A stretch of 64,000 nt of DNA from Apoda limacodes (lineage: Eukaryota > Arthropoda > Insecta > Lepidoptera > Limacodidae), in NCBI GenBank assembly GCA_946406115.1, contig OX291560.1, positions 9,053,158 to 9,117,157 of the forward strand. Reading direction: 5' to 3'. The translations under genes were made by a program, and so were the position numbers. Below are positions 10,801-21,084 of the stretch, one piece after another (the first letter of the stretch is position 1; each line of letters opens with the position of its first letter). Under the pieces are notes generated by a model that saw only the letters and a program-made list of their open reading frames with translations, made no database searches and had not been told where the DNA came from.

Positions 10801-11225
10801 ATAACCATATTTAGGGCGGGTGGAGCCACTGGCAAAAGCTATTGTTCAATAAACCTGCTGCAAAGGCTAAATTAAGAGACCAATCCTGCTAAAATCGCAG
10901 GACCCTGCTAAATTTGGTCACACTGGTTGGTTCCTGGACAAGATCGCTCGGTGATTCTAACACATTCTGCCTGGAAGTTGTTTTATATTATGTGGAAAAA
11001 TATTGTTCTAAATTTCAATATAACCTGCTGGTCAAATGCTAGTTTTTGTCTTTTCTTGCAGTTGGCAAATTGAAGGATTCCTGGAAAAACTATGTCAGTA
11101 ACAAATCAAAAATAGACAAGATCGTTTTTTGTAAAATCGTTAAAATATTGTACCATAATGTCGTCCACAATATCAGGGCAATAGCTAAAGTACTGCCTAC
11201 GACAGATTTCTTTAAAAATATTTGA
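1821..11225 (+). CDS. Juvenile hormone binding protein (JHBP/takeout family), multi-exon
   Basis: Predicted secreted carrier of juvenile hormone or another small hydrophobic ligand in haemolymph. Exons 1951-1972, 3810-4035, 5296-5420, 9897-10037 and 11062-11225 all have GT-AG borders and join in phase (1, 2, 1, 1). They give 225 residues, the length I recall for mature silkworm JHBP. The N-terminal cysteine pair (mature residues 14 and 21, six residues between) and the second pair (154 and 195) match the two JHBP disulfides. The C-terminus carries the block VVHNIRAIAKVLP followed by FFKN, a strong match to haemolymph JHBP. The start is uncertain. An ATG at 1821 with donor CAG|GTAAGA at 1832 joins in phase to 1951 (MKIQ then APSTV), but this supplies no signal peptide, so a further upstream exon is likely. 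TGA stop at 11223-11225. Convergent with dysfusion. A takeout-like paralogue remains possible. Confidence 0.88.
1951..1972 (+). CDS. JHBP-like gene, exon encoding mature N-terminus
   Basis: Encodes APSTVAK plus one base; donor GTAAGT. The split codon AAT is completed at 3810. The upstream boundary could instead be at 1940 (adding FNQ) if an undetected upstream exon ends in phase 1. Confidence 0.6.
2020..3345 (+). pseudogene. LINE fragment: 5' GC-rich part plus AP-endonuclease domain
   Basis: From about 2650 the plus strand encodes, with frameshifts, an FNVHFCNIRGIHA start and then, in an open frame at 2959-3375, GDFNA, a TRIPD block and GSSDHCLI. These are hallmarks of the apurinic endonuclease domain of Jockey-like non-LTR retrotransposons (catalytic Asp/Asn and the terminal SDH). 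The upstream GC-rich part (2020-2600) is unlike the surrounding intron and is probably the same insertion. The copy ends before the RT and is dead. It lies in the intron between the small N-terminal exon and the exon at 3810. Confidence 0.8.
3346..3809. other. Intron remainder
   Basis: No gene. The part near 3380-3425 (CTAAAACGGCCACTTTTAG) resembles a pair of related units at about 39150-39235, so it is probably a dispersed repeat. Confidence 0.4.
3810..4035 (+). CDS. JHBP-like gene, exon with first cysteine pair
   Basis: Encodes 74 full codons from FLPEPCD to VHDF. Contains the C-x6-C pair and a FKNLKVVGLKNQ block typical of the JHBP fold. Acceptor CAG at 3807-3809, donor GTAAGT at 4036; ends in phase 2. 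Confidence 0.92.
4066..4245 (+). repeat. Dispersed repeat family copy 1
   Basis: Starts CGTAAACAGTGTCATTATG and includes ATTACTCCCACAGGC and TTCTTTGTAAATTTTA. A clear second copy is inverted at 28203-28385, and a short piece is at 7075-7110. Coding capacity is not evident; a non-autonomous element is likely. Confidence 0.7.
5296..5420 (+). CDS. JHBP-like gene, central exon
   Basis: Encodes INLKAHDVVLTTRVDL onward for 41 full codons, the alternating beta-strand pattern expected of the curved JHBP sheet. Acceptor TTTTAG before 5296, donor GTAAGT after 5420; ends in phase 1. Confidence 0.92.
5745..5968 (+). mobile_element. Helitron-like non-autonomous element
   Basis: Has the wording found in lepidopteran Helitron-like repeats (CTCGTGTCACAATGTTTGTC at the start, ACTGAACCGATTTTGATCAA within) and finishes GGGACAGCTAG. 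CTAG is a typical Helitron 3' terminus. No Rep/helicase coding. Confidence 0.5.
5973..6837. mobile_element. TIR element (865 bp), probable non-autonomous DNA transposon
   Basis: Left end TAAGGCTAGATTGCACCAA at 5973-5991; right end TTGGTGCAACTTAGCCTA at 6820-6837. The two are near-perfect inverted repeats of about 18 bp. Internal copies of the TTGCACC/GGTGCA motif occur near each end. The interior has no transposase ORF. It begins four bases after the Helitron-like end at 5968. Confidence 0.7.
6997..7075 (+). repeat. Single end of the hairpin-ended element
   Basis: Contains GAAGTGAAAACTTC followed by TTTAGCGGCGTTGTG, the same end as at 8191-8220 and in the same orientation. It therefore brackets the 104-bp tandem array on its left. 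Confidence 0.65.
7117..8112 (+). repeat. Tandem array with exact 104-bp period
   Basis: The landmark AGAAGTGATAGATCTCAT recurs at 7246, 7350, 7454, 7558, 7662, 7766, 7870, 7974 and 8078, eight consecutive steps of exactly 104 bp. A first, more divergent unit begins at 7117 and is longer (129 bp to the next). Units differ by substitutions but not indels. Most units carry the palindrome GACAGCTGTC (E-box core CAGCTG) and paired AGATCT sites. It lies in the intron between the JHBP exons at 5296-5420 and 9897-10037. Confidence 0.9.
8191..8561 (+). mobile_element. MITE-like element with hairpin ends, copy 1
   Basis: The left end has the hairpin GAAGTGAAAACTTC (8193-8206). The right side has its inverted partner GTTTTCACTTC (8521-8531), then CTGCCGGCACTCC and CGGAGTGC, a second near-palindrome, ending at a T-run. 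The same structure occurs inverted at 50703-51065. Two CACGTG-centred motifs lie at 8265-8270 and 8310-8315. No ORF of note. Confidence 0.75.
8562..9399. other. Intron sequence, no gene seen
   Basis: AT-rich and non-coding as far as can be seen. Confidence 0.5.
9400..9512 (+). mobile_element. 5'-truncated LINE copy (3' end only)
   Basis: Matches the 3' end of the LINE at 32525-33160: CTATGGTGACCGCTTACCAT, then a CTTGTTTGCCACC block and TTAGTGGTATAAAAA. Similar tails are at 18845, 24700, 41150 and, inverted, at 32580 and 48800. Confidence 0.7.
9897..10037 (+). CDS. JHBP-like gene, exon with third cysteine
   Basis: Encodes 46 full codons including VEHFIVGPETISCD. The cysteine is mature residue 154, expected to pair with Cys195. 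Acceptor CGTAG, donor GTATGT; ends in phase 1. Confidence 0.92.
10235..10845 (+). mobile_element. Two adjacent Helitron-like (Lep1-type) copies
   Basis: Two successive units, about 10235-10505 and 10506-10845. Each has a GTGAAAGT or GCGAAAGT start, a CTTCAACCACTGGATGG or related block, a TTCAAAAGTTC block, and a GATAACC...TTTAGGGCG 3' part. The second ends GGCAAAAGCTA, close to the family's CTAG/CTAGT terminus. Non-autonomous; no protein encoded. Confidence 0.65.
11062..11225 (+). CDS. JHBP-like gene, last exon
   Basis: Encodes the last 53 residues, with Cys195 in IVFCKIV and the conserved VVHNIRAIAKVLP block, ending FFKNI and TGA. Acceptor CTTGCAG. Confidence 0.92.
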
Positions 11226-11329
11226 TCTCTTCTTTTTTTAACATTAAAAGTATTTTTAAATGGCAATTCTATTTTATTATAATAATGACTTCGTTACCCA
11301 AGTAACACCATACAGCTGTATATCAGCTG

Positions 11330-11335
11330 AATAAA
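11330..11335 (+). promoter_or_regulatory. Candidate poly(A) signal of JHBP-like gene
   Basis: AATAAA about 105 nt after the stop codon. Confidence 0.5.
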
Positions 11336-12225
11336 TAACTGTCTACAATAGAATCTTTAGTTGAGCAAGTCTGCTAAATAAGAGCGTTATTAGCGCTGTT
11401 TCAACAGCAATAACTCTGCTTAGGTCACAAATTAAGCAGTTATTAGCTGAGTAACTGAATATAATTGCATTACATTAGCATTATTTGAGCATTAATAAGG
11501 GTAACTGTCACCCCAAGAGCTGAACATTGGCTGATTATTAGAATGGTTGTTACCTATTTTGCAGCACAAACTACAGACTGGGATTTAATTAACGTTTCTA
11601 TGGTGTTGAAATTTACAAGTGGCAAAATAGTGAATAATTTTTAGAGTTCCGACTCATTCAAATCTGTTTATATAGAATTTTGGTATTGCTTGTGAGCCAT
11701 CCATTTTTCATTTAACGAATAATAATTTTCTGCAGTGAAACCTTGATTTTTTCCTTGCTCGTTTGTAAAAAATATAAGCGTGTAACAAGCTGAATAACAC
11801 TGTTAAAGTTTACCTATGTGCAGCAAGACGCATTATATCATCGTTAATTTAAGTCACAGAATGAATGATTGCATGATTGTAGTCACATGTTCCTTCTTAA
11901 AATGCAGGCTTTTTAAGGGGCCTTCAATTCAGAATACAGCTACTTTTAGTTCCAAAAAAACCTGAAGAAGGTTTCAGTTTCCGCTATTTTTTTTCAATTA
12001 GGTATGTTTAGGCCTTATATAATTCATGTAAGCATAAGTTTTTCACACAAATTGTGTTACACCTAAAATCCAAAAAAATAGTATTTGAAGTCTTTGAAGA
12101 TTCAAAAGTGTTTGTAAAAACCTAATTTGAATAAAACATATTAACTTTGAATATCTTTAACTTTAGACATTTCGCTATTTAAACCGTGTTATTATCACTA
12201 ATACCTCTACCATAGTCGCAATCGT
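11336..12225. other. Intergenic; LINE tail at 12090-12150
   Basis: No gene. 12090-12150 carries GATTCAAAAGTG and TTGAATAAA, the same LINE-like tail as at 447-502. 11340-11520 is rich in short GCTGAATAA/TTAGCTGAGT motifs and may be another repeat. Confidence 0.5.
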
Positions 12226-12706
12226 CCCCCCGATCGACCCGGTCACGGTCGTAAAACTATAGTTAGGCGGCCTCGGCACGTACTAACGTCCCCAGATGAC
12301 GATCTCGCTGTCCGGATAGCGAGATTAGTCTCTACGACCACCCCGAATAGGGCCTCCCTCCAAACACGACGCCGACGTCCCCGGGTTCGTCCGCGCCCAC
12401 AAGGATACACTAGGTATCAAAGAGTGCCGGGGCGCTTCTTGCCCCCACTCAATCGCAACCGTACCCGCGTAACGGGGAACTCCCCTCCTGGCGGTGACTC
12501 ACCTTCGGGTTCGAGACTCACGCCGGTCGAAGGGACGCCCCCGAGAGCGACAACCCAAGCCGAGGCTTCCCCCGCGGGAAGCCCTTGAGCGTTGGGCGCT
12601 ACATGGGCTGAGGCTCCTTCAGAGTCTCGCCCCAAAAGTCCAGTGAAGCAGTAATGGCTGCAACAGCCAACTGCATAGTCAGCTCATTAAAAAAAAAAAA
12701 AAAAAA
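12226..12706 (+). mobile_element. GC-rich poly(A)-tailed retroelement, copy A
   Basis: About 480 bp, much more GC-rich than its surroundings, ending GTCAGCTCATT and an A-run of about 18 at 12688-12705. Copy B is inverted at 20605-21084 and copy C (5'-truncated) is at 60885-61092. The tail and the 5' truncation show LINE-machinery retroposition. Copies A and B share an 8-bp hairpin (ATCTCGCT...AGCGAGAT). The ORFs in it are CpG-rich shadows without recognised domains. The family (SINE or LINE 3' end) is not assigned. Confidence 0.75.
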
Positions 12707-13955
12707 TAGTCGCAAAACGCATATTTATCTATAAAATGCAAGTGAATTATTAATATACAAACTCAACAAAACTTTAGTTGTTTCATAATTTACTGGCATT
12801 TCATGATTAAATATGCTTTAGCAATAGCAATATACCAATGATAGTGCATTTTAAGCAACAAAATATTTATAATTAGGTATACATATTTAATGCACCGTAG
12901 GTTGTATGGGAAAACCCTGATTCGGTTTTACCTAAAGGTGAACAGAGGGCATAACTAGAATTAGCAACAGTAAGAAAAAAATTATGTAAGTAAAAGTCAT
13001 TAGAGATAGAGTGGATATCACGGATTGGTAAGTGCAGCGGTGGTCGCCCTCACGTAAAGTGGATTGATGACCTAAAAAGGAAACCTGGAAGAGGCTAAAT
13101 GAGAATAGCAGCGGACTGGAGTGAGGCCTCTATCCAACAGTGGGCATACTTGATTAGAATAGCAATAACAATGAAGCAATAGAGTCTTTAATAGTAATAT
13201 TACTTTTGCATAATAAATAGATATTCGAGCAACATATTTTTGTTGCAGCATTGCTATATTCATTATTACAGGCATTATGTTGTTAATGTTTGTTTAAAGA
13301 CTCTACAATAAAAAACGTTAAAAATTACTAAACCAAGTTTTTAACCATAGATATGTAAGTTTGGCCAAATCTTAAAATTCTAAAACTGAATCAAATTTTG
13401 AAGAATATAGCTTTGGTAGTAACTAATAAACACAGCCGTGACATACAGTTGGAAATACAAGAAATTCCTACCACATGGGTTTCTTTTATTGCTACAGAGC
13501 CTTAGTAATGGAAAGTTCAAAGCATTATTTTTAGGGCAATAATAAAATGGGCGAATAAAAAATATAATATAAAAAATATTTAGCGACTGATTATGAGATA
13601 CTGTTTTAATAACTTGAGCGGCTTAAATTAAGATTAACGAAACATAAACTAAACTGACGAACAATATTAATTTAGAAAAAAACCTAAAACGAGCTTTTAA
13701 AAGTGCGTTGCGAATAATCCGTTGTGGATACTAAAATATTAATGAGTGACTTAAAATATTAAGTTCGAGACGATTTTTTCATCTGGGGTTCTACTAAACG
13801 AACTACTAAAAAGTTTAATTGTAGCACCGCTTTGTAAGCTGCTTGATTATTGATAACTATTATTCTGAGGACTTTTTTTAATCTAATGAAAACTACAGAC
13901 AGCGTGCACAAATTCGATCGGAGGACAAATCGGGGCGGTCAGGTGAGTTGGGTGC
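12707..13955. other. Intergenic, no gene seen
   Basis: AT-rich. A stretch at about 13010-13155 (ATCACGGATTGGTAAGTGCA; CTCTATCCAACAGTGGGCAT) is worded like LINE 3' debris. Confidence 0.4.
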
Positions 13956-13959
13956 AGGT

Positions 13960-14270
13960 CAATAGCGTTCCTAATAGCGACCAATTCCTCGGATAGTTAT
14001 TTTATAACCATCCTGAAAAATTCAGAAGCTCTTGCGGGAATAACTGTAACGTTTCTTACTCGATTCTTTTGCTAAGGAGCATACTATTGATACGGAGAAG
14101 GAGTTTTTATCACGGAAAATTCAAAAGTTTCTGCGGAAGTAACTATGGCCAAATTTCACGAACGTTTATAGCTTTCTATTACAAACTTTGGTATAACCAA
14201 GGAGTTTCCGTAAGAATCCCACGCCGATAACGAAATAGGCGGATGGAGCCGTTTGTAAAAATTATTATTT
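13960..14270 (+). mobile_element. Degenerate Helitron-like copy
   Basis: Carries TTCAAAAGTTTCTGCGG, a GGAGTTTCCGTAAGAATCCC block and ACGCCGATAACGAA, as in the other Lep1-type copies. Confidence 0.5.
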
Positions 14271-15484
14271 CATAAAAACAAACAATGTACACGGATTTTA
14301 CTGTCGTATGCCATGGTAAAGCAAAATACATATTTCATCGTTAATGATTTAATTTTAAGAGTTAAATTGCCTTAAATTTTTTTCTATAGAAAAAGGAAAT
14401 TGTTTTTCGATGCACTACAGTTAATTTTCCAATTTAATTATTTATTTATAACTTGGCAAATTTCAGAGTTAAAAAAAAACCTCAAAAGTGTGTAAAAATG
14501 CGCTGTGATATGCTCGGGTTGTGCCATAATTATGCCATTAGAAAGTAACAAAAAACTGCATTTTTACACATCTTTCTTTCAGTAGTTGTTAGTACGATAA
14601 CAAGACAAATTCTATTTTTATGAATAAAGTTAATAGCTGGCAAAATTCTAAAATTATTTTTTTTGCATGTAAAATTCGCAAAACTGCTTAATATTATGAC
14701 TTTTTTGGCAGTCATAGCTTCCTATATATTTTTTCACTCGAATTACTCTTGCATATATGTTATTCTTTGTATAAAAAGGCTGCGCTAACTTGATGCTAAA
14801 AAACTGAAAATTTCGTCCATTTAGAATCTAGAATATAACTGTATAAAAGTATCCAAAATATAACTTTATCAAAGCAACCAATTGTTCGCGCTAGCTTAAT
14901 CCTGAATTGAAAAGATAAAATGTAGTTCATTATAAATTAATGATTTGCCAAATATTAAATAAAAAACAGAATGTTATATGTTGTTACTTAAAGAAATATT
15001 AGGTCACACAAATATTAAATCTAATTTTTGTTTTGTAATAAGTTACTTAAATTAATTTAAAATTATAAATTTTATAAGTTGCTGCTTTGGAAATTTTTTG
15101 CAAATTGTTGCTAGTCGCTCACTTAGTAATTTTCTAACCAAAATTCATTATTTTTGACACATAAAATTTTAATTTACAGCCACTCGTTTAAATACAATTT
15201 TTATTTTATAGCAAGTTCCAAGACATTTTGTTATCCTATGGGTTTCAATGATTCTGTTTACCTTCCTCCTAAGCACATATAGGTAAATATTTCTAGGACT
15301 GAGTTTTATAAACAAACATAATCTACATGTAATATTCCTAACATACAATAAAGTTATCCTATATGTACATTCTACTTTTAGCGTTTCGTAGCCAATTTAT
15401 GAAGAACTTTCATGATTTTGCCATATGCGTCAAAGACAACGCTCGTAAAATATTGTGCTTAATATTTTGCAATTTTTGCTTGCA
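14271..15484. other. Intergenic, no gene seen
   Basis: AT-rich, no supportable feature. Confidence 0.5.
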
Positions 15485-15840
15485 TAGATGTTAGTATATT
15501 CTGTCAGCACAGTCTGAAAAGCACTTATTTCTAAAATATTTTTAAATGATTGTTTCAACTTCTACTAGCATAAGGTCATTGTCTACCAGTATTAGTAAAA
15601 TCTGCCGCATATGTGCTTAATTCTAAAATATTTTAAAATGATTGTTTCAGCTTCTACTAGCACTCTTCATTGTCTACTAGTGTTAGTAAAATCTCCGCAT
15701 AGGTACTTAATTCTAAAATATTTTTAAATGATTGTTTCAACTTCTACTAGCATAGTAGACAATGTCCACTAATGTTAGTAAAATCTGCTGCGTAAGTAAA
15801 TATTTCTAAAACATCTTCTAAATATATACTAGTTTGGTTA
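15485..15840 (+). repeat. Tandem repeat, 90-93 bp period
   Basis: CTAAAATATT and variants recur at about 15531, 15623, 15713 and 15806 (steps of 92, 90 and 93). Each unit contains TTCTACTAGCA and a GTTAGTAAAATCT block. About four units, not coding. Confidence 0.8.
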
Positions 15841-17619
15841 CAATCTCAAAACACTTACAGACAGATAAGTAAAAAAACAATCATATGATACAATCAACAC
15901 CCACAACAATATCCGCGCGCGTGCTTACGAAGTTTACGGCAAATAAACAGTATTTTGCGAAACCGTCTGTTTACGTTTTCGAGTGAAAATGCCAGGTTAT
16001 TGTGGTGCAGATTAGATAGAGTGCCCACGCCTGGTGCACCTGCTGTTCCCACGATCTCGTTTATTGTCTGTCAGTGACAGTTACATAATGTAAGATTGTG
16101 AGAATTCAAAGGTAATGTTTGCATTACATTTAAGTTTATTTTGAATTTTTGAACTACATGGTTCCTCGCGTGATTTTATTTTCTCATCTAATGCAATATT
16201 GTCGCCGTATTAAGCTGCAGTAAATTAGGAACTCTCATACAAACTTTTACCTTTTTACGCTCTTAGGTAATGATTTTCTAAACATGCAGAAAAACGACAT
16301 TTTTCATTTGAGATTGAATGTATATTTATCAAATTTTATAGTTTTATCGGGAAAAATTACCTGACTCCCATACAAAGTTTCACTTCCTACTTAACTTGCT
16401 AGAGGAAAATTGTTCGCCAACAGTGAAAAAGGTCATTCTTAATCTTTCGATTCGATTCAAATTAAACAATTAAAAAACAAATTGAATAAAAAAAAAACAG
16501 TTTTCAATGATAATATATTTCACCGCAAAGTGATTAGGAAATACCAGTCATATTTTGTCCGTTCATCGTGCATTTAACCAGACTCTATAGAACTTCAGAA
16601 ACTGAATACAAACACAGTTACACTGTGTTTACATACATTTTTTTTAACTTAAAATTGTTAAATAACCGGTCAAGTACGAGTTGGGCTCGCGTATCGAGTG
16701 TTCCGTATCACCATACAATAGCACAAGCCCAAAGGTAAGACAGACAAGAACTAGAGCATCCTTTGGGTACGGAATCTTAAACCTATAATATCATTTCCGT
16801 GTTTCTAACTACCCGCGTTCATGTAACGGTAACAAAAATGGTGTACAGTCCTACAGTACAACATAAAGGTCGGAAGTAACTAAAAAAAATACCTTATCTT
16901 AAAAGGATGCCACAATCCGTTCCCACTCTGATTTCTATAACGGTTGTGGAGGAAACTTCGATAAAATCGTTTTAACAGTTGCCGAACACAACACATCCCT
17001 TTGTATTTTAATCGGTATCGAAAATTTAAAAGTCTATTTAAATTCAGGTGCGTCATTCGGCACGCGTTAAAGAAGCGTGCGTATTAAACAATTAGAATTA
17101 GAAAGGGTAAAAACCAGGAATAATATTGTTTACTAATCAAAAATTCAGGGTGTAAGCTTAAGTCGTGTATATGCGGTGAACACGTGGCAAAGGACATGAA
17201 AATCGTGCGTTTGTTTGAATTTATAGTGTTGGGAACTGTTTTTACAATTTTTACGATTACAATTTATCGATTACATTTAAAAATTCAAAGGTACCTTTAA
17301 CTTTTAAACACAAACCTAGTTTGGTATGAAAAAGCTTTTATTTCTATGTTATTTAAGATCTAGGTGATCTGGAGATACTGATTTTTACGGTTTCTTACCT
17401 ATAATAATTTCTTAAGTAAAAGTCCGTTAAATGCTTTAGTAAATTAAATATATTATACATAATCTTGTGTTTTGTTGTATCTGGTTTTACATGTAGAAGT
17501 ACACAAAATATTCTAAATTTACTATTTGAAGACCATTATTTGTTTGGCAAAGACAATATTTAGAACGTAACAATTTTTCCGTTATATTACATTTTCATTT
17601 AATACATAGAAACCTTACT
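15841..17619. other. Intergenic; short dispersed-repeat piece at 16665-16775
   Basis: No gene. 16665-16775 (GTCAAGTACGAGTTGGGCTC, then GTGTTCCGTATCACC) is a degenerate member of the family seen at 22480, 25145 and 37520. Confidence 0.45.
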
Positions 17620-17830
17620 ATTTAAGCGAGAGAAAGAGTGCAGCGAGCACAGGTCTCTTTGCCATTTGAAAAGGAGGCTTCGGTCATAACTAACTACGGT
17701 AGCCCAATGCGGATTGATGGACGTTTTCGAGCACTTGGCCACTCGATTAATAGTTTTTAAGCCGCCCATTAGACCTCTAACTTGGGTTTCGGTGGCTAAA
17801 AGGTGCTACTTGGTGGTCACCCATGGTACT
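17620..17830. repeat. Unclassified dispersed-repeat-like block
   Basis: GC-richer than its flanks, with GTAGCCCAATGCGGATTGATG; related wording (CCACCAATTAGCCTTGGGCC) appears inverted near 36575-36640. The family is not identified. Confidence 0.35.
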
Positions 17831-18840
17831 GACTACACTTGTTCTCTTTAAACAAGAGATTAAATTATGGAATCCATGTTTTAATAGCAATACAAAATGT
17901 TTTTAATTATAAATGTAATATAACAAACGACATAATAAGTGACGATCTATAGAAATAATTTTCATATCCCAAAAAATTTTTGGAGGAACGATTAAGTAAC
18001 TTGAAAAAAAAATGTATTTATTATTATAATAATAATGCAACATAACTCAAATGAGTATCTTACGGTGGTTCGGGTATGTTGAGAGGATGACTGAAAGAAA
18101 ATGTAGGAAAAAAAATATGAGGCGAAAGTAAACGGAAAAGTCGTTAGACACATACCTCGTTGAATGTAGAATCCTGTCAAATTGAAAACGTTCTCAGAAA
18201 AGGCAAGGCTAGAGTACTTTAAACCGTACGCAGAAAAAGTGTGTCAAGATTCGTCTTGGCTACCCCTCGTAAAACAGTCGACATACATACATAAATGTTT
18301 ACATATGTATATATGTATTTAACCTAAAATATTCATCGACACAATAACACTATCGACAACAAAACATCTCTATAATAAAGCCATAAGATCGTGCACTGCC
18401 CTGACGATTGTTTTCAATATCGGCTCATTTCAATTAACACGAATAAAGGAAGAGCCGCGGCTTTCCTCGACTCCACTTAGGTACCTACTTTGTATTCAGC
18501 ATTACACTTTCACGGGCTAACTCTTGCATCTTTTGCAAGCTAATTATAATTGTTATGACTTTTGCGTGAAGTTTTTGTAATTATAATCAAGACATGAAAA
18601 GGTACTGTTTCTTATTTACATCCTTGTTTCGCTGAATAGTATAAACAATACTCCGTAAAGCTATTGAACTGAAGGAGGGAAGTATAATAATAGTTCAATA
18701 TATAATGTTTTCAGTTCAGCTCATTGATTTAATAAAACCTTACCGTACCCTACCTTATGGTCTAGTACGTAAAGCCCGACATCTACAAGTTATTCTATAT
18801 CTATCTAAACATATTATAAAACTTAACGTCTCTCAATCTG
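17831..18840. other. Intergenic, no gene seen
   Basis: No supportable gene. The minus ORF at 17992-18180 has no recognisable features. Confidence 0.4.
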
Positions 18841-18844
18841 ATAA

Positions 18845-19045
18845 CCCTGGTATTACAAGCGTCCATAGGCCACGGTGACCGCTTACCATCAGGCGGACAG
18901 TGTGCTTGTTTGCCGCCTTAGTGGTATTAAAAAAAAATCTGTCGGTCGTTTTATGTTCTATCATGGCTTAACCGCTAAACAGATCTCCATGAAATTTGGC
19001 AGTGTGATAGCTTAAACCTTGGGGAAGGACCTTGACATGGTCAGA
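18845..19045 (+). mobile_element. LINE 3' end joined to Helitron-like debris
   Basis: 18845-18940 is the LINE tail (GCGTCCATAGGCCACGGTGA ... TTAGTGGTATT plus an A-run). 18945-19045 reads like the start of a Helitron-like copy (ACCGCTAAACAGATCTCCAT, ATGAAATTTGGCAGTG). Confidence 0.55.
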
Positions 19046-20604
19046 AGGTAGTGGTAGTAGTAGTGAAAGTAGTGGTTTTTGGTTTGATTTCTTTCAATAA
19101 ATAAACAAAACATGTAATGTCATTGTTTAAGGGATGTGAAGCAATAATCGAGTATGGAAAAAAATCGAATATTTCCTAATAATATCCTAATAATCGATTT
19201 ATTAAGCGATTTACATTTTACGGTACAAATCGATTATTAAAAAATCATTTTCAGCTAATGGCGATAACGTCATCCTTTTAGTCGTCATTTATAAAGTATG
19301 GACTTTATAAAATTAATTTATATTCCATTGCTAGTAAAATACAGACGCCTGTTTAAATGATATGTTTGTCCGTTAAAGTTTTTTTTAAAGGTATTAATAA
19401 GTACCAATATTGTTCTATATTTGTTGCATCTACCTGCTTGCATTTTTGTTACACCGTGCTTATGAATATTAATTAGCACATTATAATCTTATCTGTTGCT
19501 AAGAAGCAATACACATTTTATTTAATATTTAATTGAGTTTTAACTATTAGTTAGTACATTTCTTTAATAACAGTAATGATCTTCGTTGATGATTGTTTGG
19601 CACTGACTCAAGATTAGTTTCTTACAGTACATGATAAGTAATACGACTAAAAAGTATTATTTTATTTTTCGCTTTGCACTTTCTTTTTCAACGGATTTTA
19701 ACTGAACTTATGTTCAAAATAATTCAAAACCGAATAAAATATTGAGACCTGTAGAAATATAACATTCAACATAAAAAACTATATTTGCAATAAAAATAAT
19801 CGATATTCACCTAAAACAAATTGAAGTATCTATAAAGGGAATCAAGAGATAAGAGAATTAAGTATAAATAAATAAGCTATTTCTCCCATTATTAACCGAC
19901 GAAATACACAGGGTGAGAAGGAATTGGAATAAGCCATCAAGCCGATTTTATTGAAATTTGATGAAAAGAGGAGAAATAGTTGCTTGGAACACAACCGTCA
20001 CAAACAGCGAACGGCATGTGAGGTGTTATATTATCGGGGTTTCTATACTGATTCTATTTTTTTTGCGATAATAGTTTTGCCTTTAGGACAAAAGTGAATC
20101 TACAAACACGGCTGTGGAAATAGTTATCCTGCCAACACTACACTACACAAGTAAGACACTTCCTAAATATTTACTAAGTATTTTTTACTTTTGTTCTTTT
20201 AAGAAGTAAGTTATGATTAGAGAAGGAGATTATTTTTTCTCAAACATATAATTTTACTAGCTGATCCCCGTGGTTCTATCTACTGCTCCTATTTAATTCT
20301 ATGAATATCCTGAATAAAAGGACTATATAACTAACTAATTAAAAATAATCTTTAAGAGGACCCACGCCAAGTGACACTTTTTTAAATGAAAAAAAATCAA
20401 CACTTGTAGTCCGTGTTTTAGGTTAAAAATTTAACTCTATATAGAAGAAAATATACATAATGGCTTGTTCTACCAAAAACGCGATAGCATTTTATTTGCC
20501 TCAAAAGAAATAAAACTGTAAAATACTTCTAATTTTTTTTGATCTTAACCGCTATTTAATGTATAACATTAAAATTCATATTAATGGCTAGCTAACTAGA
20601 AATT
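19046..20604. other. Intergenic, no gene seen
   Basis: AT-rich; nothing supportable. Confidence 0.5.
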
Positions 20605-21084
20605 TTTTTTTTCTGAACTGACATTGCAGTTGGCTGTTGCAGCCATTACTGCTTCACCGGACTTTATTTGGGCGAGTCTCTGAAGGAGCCTCAGCCCGTA
20701 TAGCGCCCAACGCTCAAGGGTTCCCCGCGGGGGGAGCCTCGGCTTGGGTTGTCGCTCTCGGGGGCGTCCCTTCGACCGGCGTGAGTCTCGAACCCGAAGG
20801 TGAGTCACCGCCAGGAGGGGAGTTCCCCGTTACGCGGGTGCGGTTGCGATTGAGTGGGGGCGAGAAGCACCCCGGCACTCTTTGATACCTCGTGTATCCG
20901 TTCGGGCGCCGACGAACCCGGGGACGTCGGCGTCGTGATTGGAGGGAGGCCCTATTGGAGGAGGTCGTTGAGACTAATCTCGCTATTCGGATAGCGAGAT
21001 CGTCATCTGGGGCCGTTAGAACTTGGCGAGGCCGCCTAACTATAGTTTTACGACCGTACCGAGGTCGATCGGGGGGATGGGAAC
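20605..21084 (-). mobile_element. GC-rich poly(A)-tailed retroelement, copy B
   Basis: Inverted copy of 12226-12706. A T-run at 20603-20611 is its poly(A) tail, followed by CTGAACTGACATTGCAG. Matches copy A over essentially its full length. Two ORFs at 20637-20885 and 20892-21098 run antisense to the element. Confidence 0.75.
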
